Origin: Sycon ciliatum
Lineage: Eukaryota > Porifera > Calcarea > Leucosolenida > Sycettidae
Reading direction: 5' to 3'
Length of the DNA: 64,000 bases
NCBI RefSeq assembly: GCF_964019385.1
Contig: NC_088644.1
Span: forward strand, 18,578,636 to 18,642,635
Numbering within the stretch: position 1 is the first letter of the stretch; each line of letters begins with the position of its first letter. Under the pieces are notes generated by a model. It did not search any database, was not told the DNA's origin, and worked only from the letters and a program-made list of their open reading frames with translations. This document shows positions 20,798 to 32,991 of this stretch, piece by piece. The translations under genes were made by a program, and so were the position numbers.

Positions 20798-21139
20798 CTA
20801 TTTATGCGCAAAGTCTCTAGGTAATAAATTGCTGGCACACAACACCATGTGATATTTACCTTGTAGTTAGTTGGGATGGGGACTTGTGTCCGCTGCCCCC
20901 ATCCCTGGCGTTAGCGAAACTGATGGTGTTGATAGCAGGGGTGTGTGCCTAGCAGTGACGGTGTTGACGGCATTGCTGTTGACGCTGACGTCCCTTATGC
21001 ATGGGTGGAATCACACGTGGACACAACCATCAGACTCATGGCGGCATTTTGAGAAGGGGAGACTTTCAGACACATGCAGTACATTGGTGTTTTTGAAGGA
21101 TTGTGAGCAGGATAGAAATAGGCAAAAAAATCTGTAATT
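20798..21139. other. no recognisable gene
   Basis: Unique sequence. Plus-strand ORF 20871-21137 has no recognisable domain. Confidence 0.35.
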
Positions 21140-21770
21140 GCCAAGTAACTAGAGCAGGCAGGAAGGCACCCAATACAAGCAAGCATCTGGAGACATGATA
21201 ATAAACAATGCCAATTGCAGCTTTTTTTGCTGTTTGCTTATCTCATCTCCCCACAACTTACCTATATTGAGCACATTCCCAAAAACTGGGTCATTCAGAT
21301 TCAAGAGAGCAAATGCATTTATATCTGCTAATTGCAAAGACATCTCATGCACGGGGGATCAACATGCACACAACACATGCAATTCTGACGCACCTGTTTT
21401 CAAGGTATACATTACCATCTGGCAATATGCTGCCAGGTTTAGAAATCTTGGGTGAGATTCGGCATGGATCCATTACCACCTACCTGGGTAGTTGTGAGCA
21501 AAACATAAGACAATCGCTTAGCAGCACAAGCCCATGCAACAACGGCCTAAGATGGCCACTGCTGCATGGAATTCCCTAGACTTAGCAGCTTCACTGAAAC
21601 ATGCAATAGCAACTAAATTTACATCATGCACAGGTCAAGAGAAGGCACCCAACACAAGCAAGCTGCTGAATAACAATGCCAATTGCAGCTTTTTTGCTGT
21701 TTGTTTATCTCACCTCCCCACCAACCACCCATGTTGAGCACGTTCCCCAAAACTCTGTCAGCCTAGTTGA
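21140..21770 (+). repeat. dispersed duplication, two copies ~490 bp apart
   Basis: Segments at about 21163-21290 and 21650-21770 share AGGCACCCAA(T/C)ACAAGCAAG, AACAATGCCAATTGCAGCTT and CTCCCCAC...TTGAGCAC. The second copy is diverged. Function unknown. Confidence 0.7.
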
Positions 21771-21884
21771 AAGAAAAAGTATTGCACGTAAATCAATTTG
21801 AACTGGCTTGCGTTTAACCAAACCCTTAAAAATAGGGAAGAAAAATGGGTGATTTGCACCCTGCACTTTGATGACATGCAAATT
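21771..21884. other. spacer
   Basis: Short unique sequence before the next tandem repeat. Confidence 0.4.
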
Positions 21885-22720
21885 AGTATACATACCAGGA
21901 TATATTTACCAAAGACGACAGTAACGGAAGACCCTTGAGCAGGATGTAGCGCACCGCTGGATGTTGAAGAGATGGCCTACAGGGTTTACCTGACCCCGAT
22001 CTATACTTAACTAACCCAGGGCCAACCCATTGCATGCATCCAGGACAAAAACTCCCTTGCACCCAACGTGTACCCACCCACATGCACCAGGGACCAACCC
22101 ATTGCGCACAAGAGGTTCCAGCCCATGCAAGAAGGGAAACAAGGTTACAAACACAACATGATGTGGTACAATACACCGGGTACAAAACAGAACGACATAG
22201 TTACCAAAGACAATGATGGTGGGCCCGTGCCTTGAGCTGGTTGTAGTGCTGGATGTTGAAGGTTGAATACCTACAGGGTTAACCTGACCCTGATCTATAC
22301 CTAATTAACCCAGGGCCCAAGAATTGCATGCACCAAGGGCCAAACCTCCCTTGTACCCAAGGTGAACCCACCCACATGCACCAGGGACCAACCCATTGCA
22401 CACAAAGAGGTTCCAACCCATGCAAAGAAAGGAAACAAGGTTACAAACACAACATGGTGTGGTACAATACACCGGGTACAAAACAGAACGACATAGTTAC
22501 CAAATACAATGGAGGTGGGCCCACCGCGCCTTGATCTGGTCGTAGCGTAGTGTTGGATGTTGAAGAGATGACCTACAGGGTTTACCTGACCCTGATCTGT
22601 ACCTAACTAACCCAGGGCCCAACCTATTGCATGCACCAAAGACCATGTCCTCCCACTGCACTAATGGCCAACCCAGCATGCACCAGGGACAACACTCCCC
22701 ATGCATAGAGATAAAAGTTT
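21885..22720 (+). repeat. ~297-bp tandem repeat, three copies
   Basis: CTGGATGTTGAAG recurs at about 21957, 22249 and 22551. CTACAGGGTT(T/A)ACCTGACC and AACCCAGGGCC follow each. ATACACCGGGTACAAAACAG closes copies 1 and 2. The third copy is truncated after TGCACCAGGGACAACACTCC. Confidence 0.85.
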
Positions 22721-24369
22721 TTTAAAAAAATACACGCATCAAATATATCAGATCAAAGTTTAGAAGTGAATAAATGAAATGCTAGGATAGACCAAGTAGA
22801 ATGTGGTGATGGTGATGGAAATTGATGGGAGTGTAATGGGTTGATGTTACTGTTCCGCATCATCTGGCTGCTTCTTCAGTCCAAGCCAGGAACTATGTAA
22901 TAGCACTGCAATGTTCGGCAGTGTGATGGCATCTGTTTGGAGTGAAAAAGCAGCCATGCAGGTACAACTTTAATCAGGGATTGTTCTGTTCAATGCAAGG
23001 GTGGGAAACCAATAGCTGAGTATCAAGCAAACTCAATATCATGCGCACAAATGTTATTTACTTACGGTGCATTCCTTATAATTATACAACATGGAGATGG
23101 AACATTTAGTCTTTGGTGGTTATGTTCAATTCCTGTCTGCCATTCACAAATCCGCTCTAGTATGCAACTTTTGAATACCAACCGTACTGTTCAAAATCGC
23201 TGTCTGCACCTTAGACATCAGATTTGTTTTCTTCACAACCCATTGCTGTGACGAAAACATCATAGCCATGGACCTCAAGCAACGTTTTCACAAGTATTTT
23301 GCACACATCTATGCAATATTTGTTTTTGTTTCCAGCCTGTTTAGACCAGAAACCGGAATTGTCATGGAATCACCAGCAGATCTCCTTTTCCCCCCTGCCC
23401 TGCCTAGTATCCCTCCAAGCCCAGGATGGAACGGAACACCTGTCATTTTTTGGCAAAACACTGCCGCAACCGTAGATTGCCACAATGTATTGCTCCCTTT
23501 TAGAGGATGGTGAAGGATGTAGACACATGACATGTTGACCTGGAATAACACACACATAACACACAACACACAACACAGAACGTAGCTCACCATAGCTCCC
23601 CCCCCCCCCCCTCCCACACACACACCGTACAAGAAACCATCCATTACGTGGCTGGCAGCTAAGAGAAGCCACCCGTCAAAAAAACTCACACAAGTATAGG
23701 GAGAAGGTGTAAACAAAAATGATGGCAAGGTTGAAATTTCCCATTATGTAGTCCATAACTGCTATTGAATTGACTTACAGGGTTCACAAAGTAGGCCTAC
23801 CTCGACTTGTTATCAAGGCCATAATAACCTTGACCTTTGTATCGTTGTAAGCTGAATTATTGACTGATAGGTCCAACCTTCTCCCCCTTTGGCAGTCCAA
23901 GATGGTACCATTGCTACAAATATTTCTTGCATGATCTGTCCTAAGTAGAGCAATGAACAGTGGAGAAGAGATGTAGACAGGGGTGGTGTATATGGGGTAC
24001 TGCACACAAGAGTGGGAGTACTTAGCAAGAATCCATTCCAGCAACTCTTCTATTGGACAGTACACACCACTGGTGACTGTGGAGCACTCCAGAGGGCCTC
24101 AAGAGACAATCTACAAGGTGACACGTAAGAATCAGACATGTTATACCTAAAGTCTGCGTAGACCAAAAGCGTATTGGCAAACACAGCAGGGTTGCATTTC
24201 AAGGTCTTTGAATAGGAGAGCCATGGGAGGGGGAAGGGTTTTTGCAGACTTGCCCCACACCCGAGTGCAACTCCCAATGGCAGCTAGGAGCACGTGAAAA
24301 CTATATTCAGAATGAGTATTGCAGTCGCAGCTTGGATGCTATGTGCATCACAGTGAACATCACGCGCAA
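22721..24369. other. 1.6 kb unique sequence, no confirmed gene
   Basis: Contains C-runs at 23600-23611 beside a CA-rich stretch, and a plus-strand frame at 23268-23513 that crosses a possible acceptor (GTTTTTGTTTCCAG at about 23335). No family recognised. A host gene may lie here, but codon-level evidence is weak. Confidence 0.35.
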
Positions 24370-24960
24370 CAGAGTATCGCGACAGCAGGTGCACAGTTAG
24401 CATGGCAACCAGTGGATTCAAACTCTCAAGGCCCAAGTCACCTGATCAACGGGCCAGCAAGCGACAACTTTCACACTAAGGTTCAACTCGAGTTCAACTC
24501 CAGTGACAGGAGTGCACCTAAAAAGGTCAAAAAGGCTGTAAGTTGTACCTTGTAGGCGCTAGGCTGGCACGGTGACCAGGTGACTGGTGTACGCTGGAGC
24601 ACATGACCGCTTGCTCAACCATGTTAGATTGGGAATAAAGGAGGAACGCTGCTGCAATGAACGCTGCATCTGCATCGCAGCATTCTCGGACGAAAACCAG
24701 TCGACTCAGCGTCCAAAAGACTACAACATATGGGCCAATCGCGGTCATCCGTGCTTTTATAAGAACGACATAGCGCTTTTTGTGATATTTTGCACACAAA
24801 TCCCCATCTAGTAGGGCGCGGTCACCCAGTTTCGGTGGGAGTGCGCGAGTTTGATTGGGAATAAAGGAGGAATGGAGAGTCTCAGCTTCCTCGGACCAAG
24901 ACCATTCGACTCACCACCCCGAAGACTACAACTGGTGAAAATTTGATTTTAGGCTTCCCC
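24370..24960 (+). mobile_element. TTAA-type foldback element, right half copy
   Basis: Matches the right portion of the palindromic element at 33924-34784: CGACAACTTTCACAC, GTTCAACTCGAGTTCAACTC, ATGTTAGATTGGGAATAAAGG, GACTACAACATATGGGCCAA and CAACTGGTGAAAATTTGATT, ending TTCCCCTTT at about 24965 without its TTAA. The left arm is missing or replaced. Confidence 0.78.
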
Positions 24961-26685
24961 TTTCCCATTGATAATTTAGGGTTCACGGATTGGCATGCTA
25001 GCGTCGCCGGCTACATCTTGCACGTGACAGGTGCGTGCATATACTGTACCACACAATCGGTCAGTGCTCAAATCGCATTTTCCCATCAATATCACTCACT
25101 TTCAACTCTACGGGATTCATTACGGTTGGCTCAAACTGCCTGAATTTTTGAATCCACACGCACGAAAGACGTTCCAAGACTTCACCGTTCGTATTTTTTC
25201 AAAGGAGTTCCGGGTTTACCAGTAACTTTGGCTTAAGTTCGGCTAAAAAAAACAGGGGGAGCCGTTGCGTTTCCATAAAATATTGAACGGTAGAAGGATA
25301 GCCAAGGTCGAGAGCAAAACAACAAGCCATTATTTGTCAAAATCGAACAAAAAATGGCTCAGCGCATCTATTTTCCGTGCACGCGCGCACGTACTTTGGC
25401 CGACAAGGTGTGCAGAATTTCTGAAGAAGAAGAATAACAAGAGGAGCAGCGCTCGGAACAGCCGTGCTGGATACTTCCAATCCCGACACGATGGAGCGTG
25501 TTGGCTGTCGTGAGCTGCTGAAACGACCATGACATTTCTTTTTCTTTATATACCCTACATATCTTGACGTTCCCTTGCTCAGTTTCGGCCTCTTTACAGG
25601 AAGAATATTTTCTTCCTTGGCATCAGCGGCCAAACAGCAAGAAGAGCAACAGATCGAGATGTACAGGGCAAGGATGCGTGCAGCTACATCTAGTCAGGTT
25701 CGATGCAGCTGCGCTTTGCCAGAACCTCAGCAGATAGGAAAATACGACAGAATGTCTCAGAAGGAACTGGATCTTTCGCCAAGACAGCCACCGCCGCCAT
25801 CATCAAGTCCAGGTCAGTCAGAAAAACCGAAGCAAAAATGCAAAGCCCGAGTGAAGTGAAGCCACTGAAGCCAAGGAAAAATTCAAAAAGTACGCTCTCC
25901 GGCTAGACTTCGAGTCAATATTTTTTTTTTATTTGATAGGCGCTGTCGCGGCCTGTAGCGAGCGTTCATAATCCAAAGTGGAGGCGCACGTGACGGGTGC
26001 TTTTAGTGGCAAGCCGTGAACCCTATAATTATGGTCACCAAAGACATGAAAAGACTACAGCTGTAGAATGCAGACAATCTGTGGGGGCAGGAAGTAATAA
26101 TGGCTTAGCAATGCTGTTGGACATAATTACCAACACATGCACTAAAACCATCAGACCAGCAGAAAACTGCACAGTAGACATGTACGTACCGTCAGGAGCA
26201 TGATCTGACTGGAATCACTGCTATCCAGCTATAGTGAAGTTGCGCATAGTGACGATCATCAATGACCAACCATGGGAAATCTTTGCACGTCTGTCTACTG
26301 CACCCACCTGGTGATGACCATAGCTGGAGTGAAAACGCAAATGCACGAGAAACCCCAGAGGAGGAAATGAGGAGTTGATGGACAGCAACAGGAGAATCTC
26401 TCGTGCAATAACATCCACGCTTGATTCAACATTTCTGTTCAAAAATATGTTGAATCAGCAGGCAATCGATGTCCTATAAACAGCTGAAGTCCAGCAGGGA
26501 TTCTAGCTCATGACCTAGCAGTATTTTTTTATGACACCGAAGTTACGGAACTTTCCCTGTAGAAAGTGGAAACCTTTCCTGTATGCAGTCCATGTTTCTG
26601 TCAGTTGGATTTTTGGAAAGATTAACTGTTCGCTTGATCCAGCAATCATGGACTGCGCTGGACAGCTTTAACTGTGTCTCAGGAT
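24961..26685. other. 1.7 kb unique sequence; weak ORF at 25575-25859
   Basis: The plus-strand frame ending KCKARVK encodes a Gln/Glu-, Pro/Ser- and Lys-rich low-complexity tail (AAKQQEEQQIEMYRARMR), preceded by an acceptor-like TTCCTTGGCATCAG at about 25615-25628. It could be a last exon of an unknown gene. No domain recognised. The remaining stretch shows nothing. Confidence 0.3.
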
Positions 26686-26689
26686 TCAA

Positions 26690-26922
26690 CTACTTCCTCC
26701 GTTAACAAAAACTTCGTGATGGATTTTGATGGATACGAAAACAATTAGAACAGGTGAAGAATAGTTTGTATCGACTGTAAATCACTGGACGAAGGTAGTT
26801 CAGCCTATGTACAGCGTCTGTACAAGAGAAATTGTTGGCGAAGCAGAGAGTTCAGTTTGCGTTGCTTTCGCTTGACTCATTTTTGACCCTGCGTCGCCGT
26901 CGTCATCTGCTGCACGCGAGTC

Positions 26923-26963
<41 letters not shown>

Positions 26964-27666
26964 AGCTCTCGCAGTTCTTGTTCAGCTCTTTTCAGCCTTG
27001 CTTCAGCTTCTTTGATCACACGTCGCTGAACTTTGGTGACGTCGCCGTCGTTCTAGTTAGCTGGCATTCAAGCTGCGTGGTTCGCCGCTGTGGCGATAAC
27101 TCGTTTCCACCAGGGCGTCCTCAAAATATTTTACGACTTCCTGGTTTCACATCCACTCTCCAGAACTACACAAAACGAGGAGCAAAGGCACAGCCAAACT
27201 GATTCCATTTTCTCTGATGGATACTCCTGCCAGCACTGAACGGCAGCGGCTTGCAAGTCCCCTCAATTCTCCTCAGCCACGAGACTCGCGTCGGACTGCA
27301 GACTTCTAAAGAATGCATGGTATCAGCATTCAAATCTGGGCTCTGTGACGGTTTAGCTTGAATTCAGAATCATTTCATTGTGTTTGTGGGATCAGAGCAG
27401 CTCGGAACTTGCTCACTATGTGGGCTTGCTGCTCCGTTCTATCGCTCTCTACCACTCTCAAACTCAGTGCCATAGCTGTCATCACCTGTGTTGCCACAGC
27501 GTAACCATCGATTCCGCTCGGCTTGTTGTGAAAGGTCGCTTTCCTTGCATCGCATCTCTTTCATGGCTAAGGCTGAGAGAGTGATTTCGACTCAATTTAT
27601 GGCAGTTTGTGCGCAAACCAGTCCCTCAAAAATCCATCACAAAGTTTTTGTTAACAGAGGAAGTAG
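26690..27666. mobile_element. ~0.98-kb inverted-repeat element, copy 1
   Basis: Left end CTACTTCCTCCGTTAACAAA and right end inverse (TTTGTTAACAGAGGAAGTAG), with about 40 bp of imperfect TIR including AACTTCGTGATGGATTTT. No transposase ORF. Contains a (TC)n microsatellite at 26929-26959. The second copy spans 29049-31335. Target duplication not clear. Confidence 0.8.
26929..26959. repeat. (TC)n microsatellite
   Basis: About 15 TC dinucleotides within the inverted-repeat element, absent from the other copy. Confidence 0.95.
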
Positions 27667-28005
27667 CCACAAGGACAACAGTTTGCTGTGTTGGAGTCTT
27701 TCCCTCGCTGAACTGAAGCTAATGGAAATGATACCATCACCACTACCACCACCTAGTCAGTAGATATTTTGGTAGAACTTGACAGGGTTTGGGGGCCAGC
27801 TAGCTCTGGGGAAGGAAAGAAATTCATGTGGCGCTAGACCTTTGGTACAAATACAAGTTTATAAAATGGTGTAGTACCAGTGTATTGCATCAGTTACGAT
27901 TTCAAAATTAAAAAAGAGGACCAAACGTTTACAAGTTATCCGTTTTTTCCAACACTTACGGTTATAAGCAGAATACTGTTGAGTCAAAAATGTGCAACAA
28001 ATATG
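27667..28005. other. no recognisable gene
   Basis: AT-rich unique sequence. Confidence 0.45.
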
Positions 28006-28345
28006 CATGAGCACATGGATTATTCAATCATGTTCGATTGGGAATGAGGGCCGAGCGCTGCACTGCGGCCTTCTCGGACCCAAAACCAATCGACTCGGCA
28101 TCCAAAAGACTACAACATATGAGTCTATCGCGGTCATCTACGTTTATATAAGAACAAAATGGCGTTGTTAGTGAAAATGCATACAAATTCCCATCTAATA
28201 GGGTGCAGTAACCCAGTTTCGGTGGAAGTGGTGAGTTCGAGTGGGAATAAAGGAGGAAGGGAGCGTCTTAGCTTCCTCGGATCAAGACCATTCGACTTGG
28301 CACCCCGAAGACTACAACTGGTGAAAATTTGATTTTAATCTGCTT
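28006..28345 (+). mobile_element. TTAA-type foldback element, right-end fragment
   Basis: ATGTTCGATTGGGAATGAGG, AAAGACTACAACATATGAG, CCCAGTTTCGGTGGAAGTG and GACTACAACTGGTGAAAATT match the 33924-34784 element. The fragment stops at GATTTTAATC, before the terminal CTTCCCCT. Confidence 0.8.
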
Positions 28346-28865
28346 TTATAAAGCTCATTTCTGAATAATCGGTGTGGAGTGGTTTGAACAGTTTGGTCCT
28401 AGCAAGTTGCCTTCAGGGTGCGCCAGCCTTTTCTGTCTTGGCTCACCAGCTATTATATCAATGAACTAGTAATTTTCACCTTTCTGTAGCGCATCCTATC
28501 GATCACAGCTATTGTTCTCTGCAGCATTGTTCTTCAAGATTCTGAGCTTTCTGTTTGTCTTTCTCTTTATCATCATCCTGAATGGCACAAGTGAAGTAGG
28601 CATCCCCGCTCACATTGTGATAGTGCTTATAATAATAATAATTTTAAAGCTCATAGCTGTACTGATGGGGCTTTTTTCTATTTTCTTTTTTTACTATGTT
28701 CACATAACCAGCTCGAAAAGGATAAGTAAAGACAATGGTACAGAGACTAGGATAAACGTGACAACTAATGAGCAGGCGCTGCACCGAGATGCAGCAGTGA
28801 TGGTGGGGCATTGATGACTCTGGCGACCTGAGGTCTCGGCGTCACGGCCACAAACACGCACCAAA
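28346..28865. other. AT-rich, no recognisable gene
   Basis: A plus-strand 100-codon frame (28512-28814) is strongly hydrophobic (FLFIIILNG, IVIVLIIIIILKL), but the run is driven by ATA/ATT repeats. I do not call it a gene. Confidence 0.4.
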
Positions 28866-29048
28866 AGCAATGAAAAAAAGAAGATAGCCTATATTGCAGA
28901 AACAACTTGCTGTCTACAACATTGGGTAGGACAGTGACTGCATACTGGGAATCCAACAACACTATCTATACTGATGGGGCCTTTATGGCTGAAACAGCTT
29001 GCTGTCTACAATATTGGGTAGGACAGTGACTGCATACCGGGAATACAA
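28866..29048 (+). repeat. short tandem duplication (~108 bp) beside a transposon
   Basis: CTTGCTGTCTACAA(C/T)ATTGGG...GACTGCATAC(T/C)GGGAAT(C/A)CAAC occurs at 28906-28962 and 28992-29048. The first copy continues AACACTATCTATA. That same continuation appears at 31336 on the far side of the inserted element. Confidence 0.8.
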
Positions 29049-31335
29049 CTACTTCCTCCGTTAACAAAAACTTCGTGATGGATTTTGATGGATATGAAAA
29101 TGCTTAGAACAGGTCAAGAACAGTTTGTATCAACTGCCAATCACTGGACGAAGGTGATTGAGCCTATGTACAGCGTCTTTACAAGAGAAACTGTTGGCGA
29201 AATGAGCAGAGAGTTCCGTTTGCGTCGCTTTCGCTCGATTCATTTTTGACCTGCGTCGCTGTCGTCATCTGCTGCACGCGAGTCGTCATCTGCTGTACGC
29301 GAGTCGACATCTCTCTCGAGTCGTTGTTCAGCTCGTTTCAGCCTTGCCTCGGCTTCTTTGATTACACTCCGCTGGCCTTGATGTCACCGTCGTTCAAGTA
29401 AGTTCAGGGCTGGTATTTGGGATCACAAAACGGGAAACACGTCAGAGGCCATCTTGAATCACGCTACGTCATATACCCGCACGTGATGCGGGGCCGCGAG
29501 ATCGCGACTGCGCAAAAGTGTACTTGCCAGTGCAGTCTTTGACCTACAAGAGCAAGTGCTAGTTTTTATCATAGTTTTATTTTTTGGTGGTGCTGGAACT
29601 AGTTCGAACTGCTTCCCTTCGACTTTCTTTGACTGAGCGGGTGCTGTTAGGGTTTCCTGTTGTCAGTTTGTATCCACCACCGGTCTTGTATGTCACTGCT
29701 TGTACAAGGAGGTGTTCAGTAGCTATTTTCAGTCCGCACCATGGATCGCATCCAGGGTAGGAAATCGCACTCTGACCGGCTTGATTATCCCGAGTCGAGA
29801 AAGAAGCGAACTAGTGGCCAGTTCGGCTCAGTATCATGGCCAGCTGGACGTAGATCAGATCGCCCCGAGGTCGAACAAACCGACAGTAGTCCTGAAATCC
29901 TTACCTCGCAGAACATTGACGATGTGGAGCGCGGTGTTCAAGAACAAGGAACCATGGTAATAATTGGATTCGCTCCAGAAAAATTATTCTCGTGGTTCCC
30001 GGTTCCTTTCCCAATATTTCCTATGGTCTGGATATGTGCATCACGCTGAAGCCTAGATGAATCAGATTGTAAGTCAGTCTTCTCTCTAGCTCAAGATTTT
30101 GCAAAGCAAAGGACACAGTGCAACAAATGGAAAATGCACGTCTCCTTCTTTTCCTTGCCGTGCGCACTGCACTGTCACAGTCTGCAGTTCTGACTGGAAG
30201 GTGTCTTCCGTTTGTGAAAGAACCAGCGCAAGTCGCGCGTGGCGCGGCGTCCTTCAAAACGACACAAGTGAGCTCCACATGAGCCGATTTTGACAATCGA
30301 TGGCTCAAAATTTTCAGTAGGAGATGCTCCATACTTTCACCGAAGCGAATTTCGCCAAAACGATCCTAGAGGTGGGACACGTTTACCGAGTTTTAGGGTG
30401 TTATTTGAGGTCTAAATTGCGAAAATCAAAAAATCCTTCGGTGAATCCCTTTGCCCACATCTGAACTCGGTGCCTGCAAAATCTCAGCCTGCTAGAGAGA
30501 ACTGTGGCTCACTTGCGTGGATTTGAACAGGCCAGAGTCGACGCGAAGTACGGCAAGATTCCCTGTACACAGCATGGTCTGACACATGTCACGTGAACCA
30601 AGATGGCGCCCACGTGTTTCTGTACAAGTACTAGCCCTGAAGTTGGCTTTCAAGCTGCATGATCCGCCACGATGGCGATTACTCGTTTCCACCACGGAGC
30701 CGTGAAAAAATATTTTATGACTCCCTGGTTTCATCTTCGCTCTCCAGAACTCCGCGGGGAACGAGGAGTAAAGGCACAGCCAAACTGATTCTATTTTCTC
30801 TAATGGATACCAGCACTGAACGGCAGCGGCTAGAAAGTCCAGTTGACTTTCTTTAGCCAAGAGACTGGCATTGGACTGCAGACTTCTGAAAGAATGCATG
30901 GTCATCAGCATTCGAATCTGGGCTTTGCGCAGGTTGAACAAGAACTTGAGTTCAGAATTATTTACACTGAGCCGTGCGATCGGAGCAGCTCTTTGTTCAC
31001 TCGCTCATTATGTGGGTTCGCAGCTCCGTTTTATCGCTCTCTATCACTCTCCAACTTACTCAGTGCTAAAGTGGTAGAGAGGCCAAGCAGCGCAATATCC
31101 CCTCGGAGAAGTGGTATTTCAGTTTTGCTTGCCATGACTGTCATCACCTATGTTTCCACAACGCAACCATCGATTCCGCTCGGCTTGTTGTGAAAGGTCG
31201 CTTTCCTTGCATCCTACCTTTGTCATGGCATACCAGGTAAGGCCAAGAAAGTGATTGCGACTCATTTCACGGCAGTTTGTGCCCAAATCAGCCCCTCAAA
31301 ATTCCATCACGAAGTTTTTGTTAACGGAGTAAGTA
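29049..31335. mobile_element. inverted-repeat element, copy 2, split by a hAT-like insertion
   Basis: Left TIR CTACTTCCTCCGTTAACAAA, right end TTTGTTAACGGAGTAAGTA. Colinear with 26690-27666 once 29405-30639 plus one AAGTT is removed. The duplicated flank at 28950-28975 acts as an empty-site homologue. Confidence 0.82.
29405..30639. mobile_element. hAT-like element, 1235 bp, 5-bp target duplication
   Basis: Ends CAGGGCTGGTATTTGG and (inverse) CAGGGCTAGTACTTG, with further inverted similarity including GCCATCTTG. Flanked by AAGTT at 29400-29404 and 30640-30644. The homologous place in copy 1 (about 27055, TAGTTAGCTGGC) is uninterrupted, which confirms the boundaries. Interior frame 29741-30049 starts with a good Kozak context and is charged, but no BED or hATC domain is visible. 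It may be a first exon fragment of a transposase. CAGGG termini are usual for hAT. Confidence 0.8.
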
Positions 31336-32356
31336 CACTATCTATAGATGCTGTAGGGGCATACCGTCCGACTGTTTCAGGATTTAGACTGCATACCTGA
31401 CTCCCGACTGCCTACCGAGTCTAACACATATACACCACGAAGCTGCCTACCTGTGCACACTGAGTGACAGATGGCTCACAAACACGGCCACCATTGAGAG
31501 AGCATGTTATTGCAGTCCTGCATCCTGGAATACACTCTCCCATGCCCATGTGGTCATTGGAAGGGAACAAAGAGAGAAATGCAGAACATTAGGATTATGT
31601 GATACCAAACAAGCATTACACTCATCCAGCTGAAAAGGACATCTGCAACTAATAGGTCATCCACAAAAGTACGTGAACCACAGGGAAAGTACACAAGAGA
31701 GATAGCACAGGATGTCGCAACCACAATGGATCATGGCGAACATTGAATTGGCAGAATTTCATTGCACTATTGGTTGCTTTGAAGCCAGGATTCACGACCA
31801 TCTCGGGAGATGGCGAAAAATTCTATTGCCATGGAGTTATTGCCCATACAGCTCATGCAGTTACCAAGTTTCCCTCCTTCTTATGAGTATTCCTATGTTA
31901 ATCAATTAGTTCTGATTGGAATTTTAGCCATAGTTCTTATTAACTTCACTGTATGGTTAGTTCGAATAGCAGTTTTAGCAACTAAATTTAGTATGGATTA
32001 GGTCAGCTCCAGCGAATCTATCTGCTGGAAATCAGCAGCATTTACTTCACTGTTTGGCGTATATTGTAGTTTTAGGTTCAGGTTATATTTCTGCCGAAGA
32101 TCAGCAGCATTTTAAACTTATTACCTTGGTTTATAAAATAATTAGCTTTTAGATTAAGATATTACTGTTCAGTGGAGTATCCATCAACATTACAGTATAG
32201 GTACTCTCGATATTAGGTTTAGAAATTAGTCAGTTTAGTAGCGATTATTGGAAACTCATGAAAAGCAGATAAAGAAAAGCATAAAATGATAAAAAGCAAA
32301 CATTTAGCACATTTTACAGGCTCCTGATTTCGGTTGATCTATGTCATTATCCTAAC
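31336..32356. other. no recognisable gene
   Basis: Unique AT-rich sequence. Small plus-strand ORFs at 31712-32001 without motifs. Confidence 0.4.
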
Positions 32357-32358
32357 TA

Positions 32359-32524
32359 CTGTCATGCACCTGGAAATCTGGTCGGAGGTCAAGCGGCCCA
32401 GGACGCTGGCCATGAAGCCGAGAGTACGCATACGAACAATATAATTATACACTGCATGCAACGTTCTGTACACACTGAGGGCGCCGGCCCTGGTCATTCG
32501 ACCGGATTTCCAGGACCACGACAG
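32359..32524. mobile_element. TA-flanked MITE, family CTGTCGTGG (copy 3, diverged)
   Basis: CTGTCATGCACCTGGAAATC at the left and GGATTTCCAGGACCACGACAG at the right, with left TA at 32357-32358 and the right TA lost to GA. The interior keeps GCGGCCCAGGACGCTGGCCATG and ACGTTCTGTACACACTGAGG relatives of the other two copies. Confidence 0.75.
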
Positions 32525-32570
32525 GAGATACGGAACCATAAACACCAAGCAATAGCAGGCGGAATCATAC

Positions 32571-32572
32571 CC

Positions 32573-32603
<31 letters not shown>

Positions 32604-32605
32604 AA
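32571..32605. repeat. poly(C) plus (CA)n microsatellite
   Basis: A run of about 19 C followed by CACACACACACACACAACAC. The Gly-rich minus-strand peptides crossing it are artefacts. Confidence 0.95.
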
Positions 32606-32991
32606 CACAAGACCTACATAAGCTGTATGGACAGATAGGTCCCAAGGTGGAGCAACAAACCGTCGCTAGGTTTCTGAAACAGCGCCACGATATAATCGAA
32701 CAAATCTCTTTTTTTATGAGAGGCAATACCAGCAGTGCGAAGTGAGTTGTAAGAGCGCACATCCTGTGCTGTCTTCCCAAATGGAAATAGATAGGTTTGA
32801 GTGGAAACTCATAAAAAACTACAGGTTCATGGCCCAGATCCTATTAATTATATTTTGGCGTCGATGCCAGAAATGCAAAATGCAGCTAGGAAGGAGCAGT
32901 GAAAACACGGACAAAGGCATTGTAGTAAAACTGATCCAACATGGGTACTGTACCTGAACGAAAGGAGAGCACCCCTTCCAGCGATGGATAC
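32606..32991. other. no recognisable gene
   Basis: Unique sequence downstream (on the minus strand) of the candidate exons. Confidence 0.35.

Noticed and set aside
24400..24430. tRNA or SINE-like GGATTCAAACTC
   Set aside because: No cloverleaf or A box at the right distance; it lies at the edge of a foldback element.
28512..28814. Hydrophobic membrane-protein-like ORF
   Set aside because: Hydrophobicity arises from ATA/ATT-rich sequence; no homologue recognised and no gene context.
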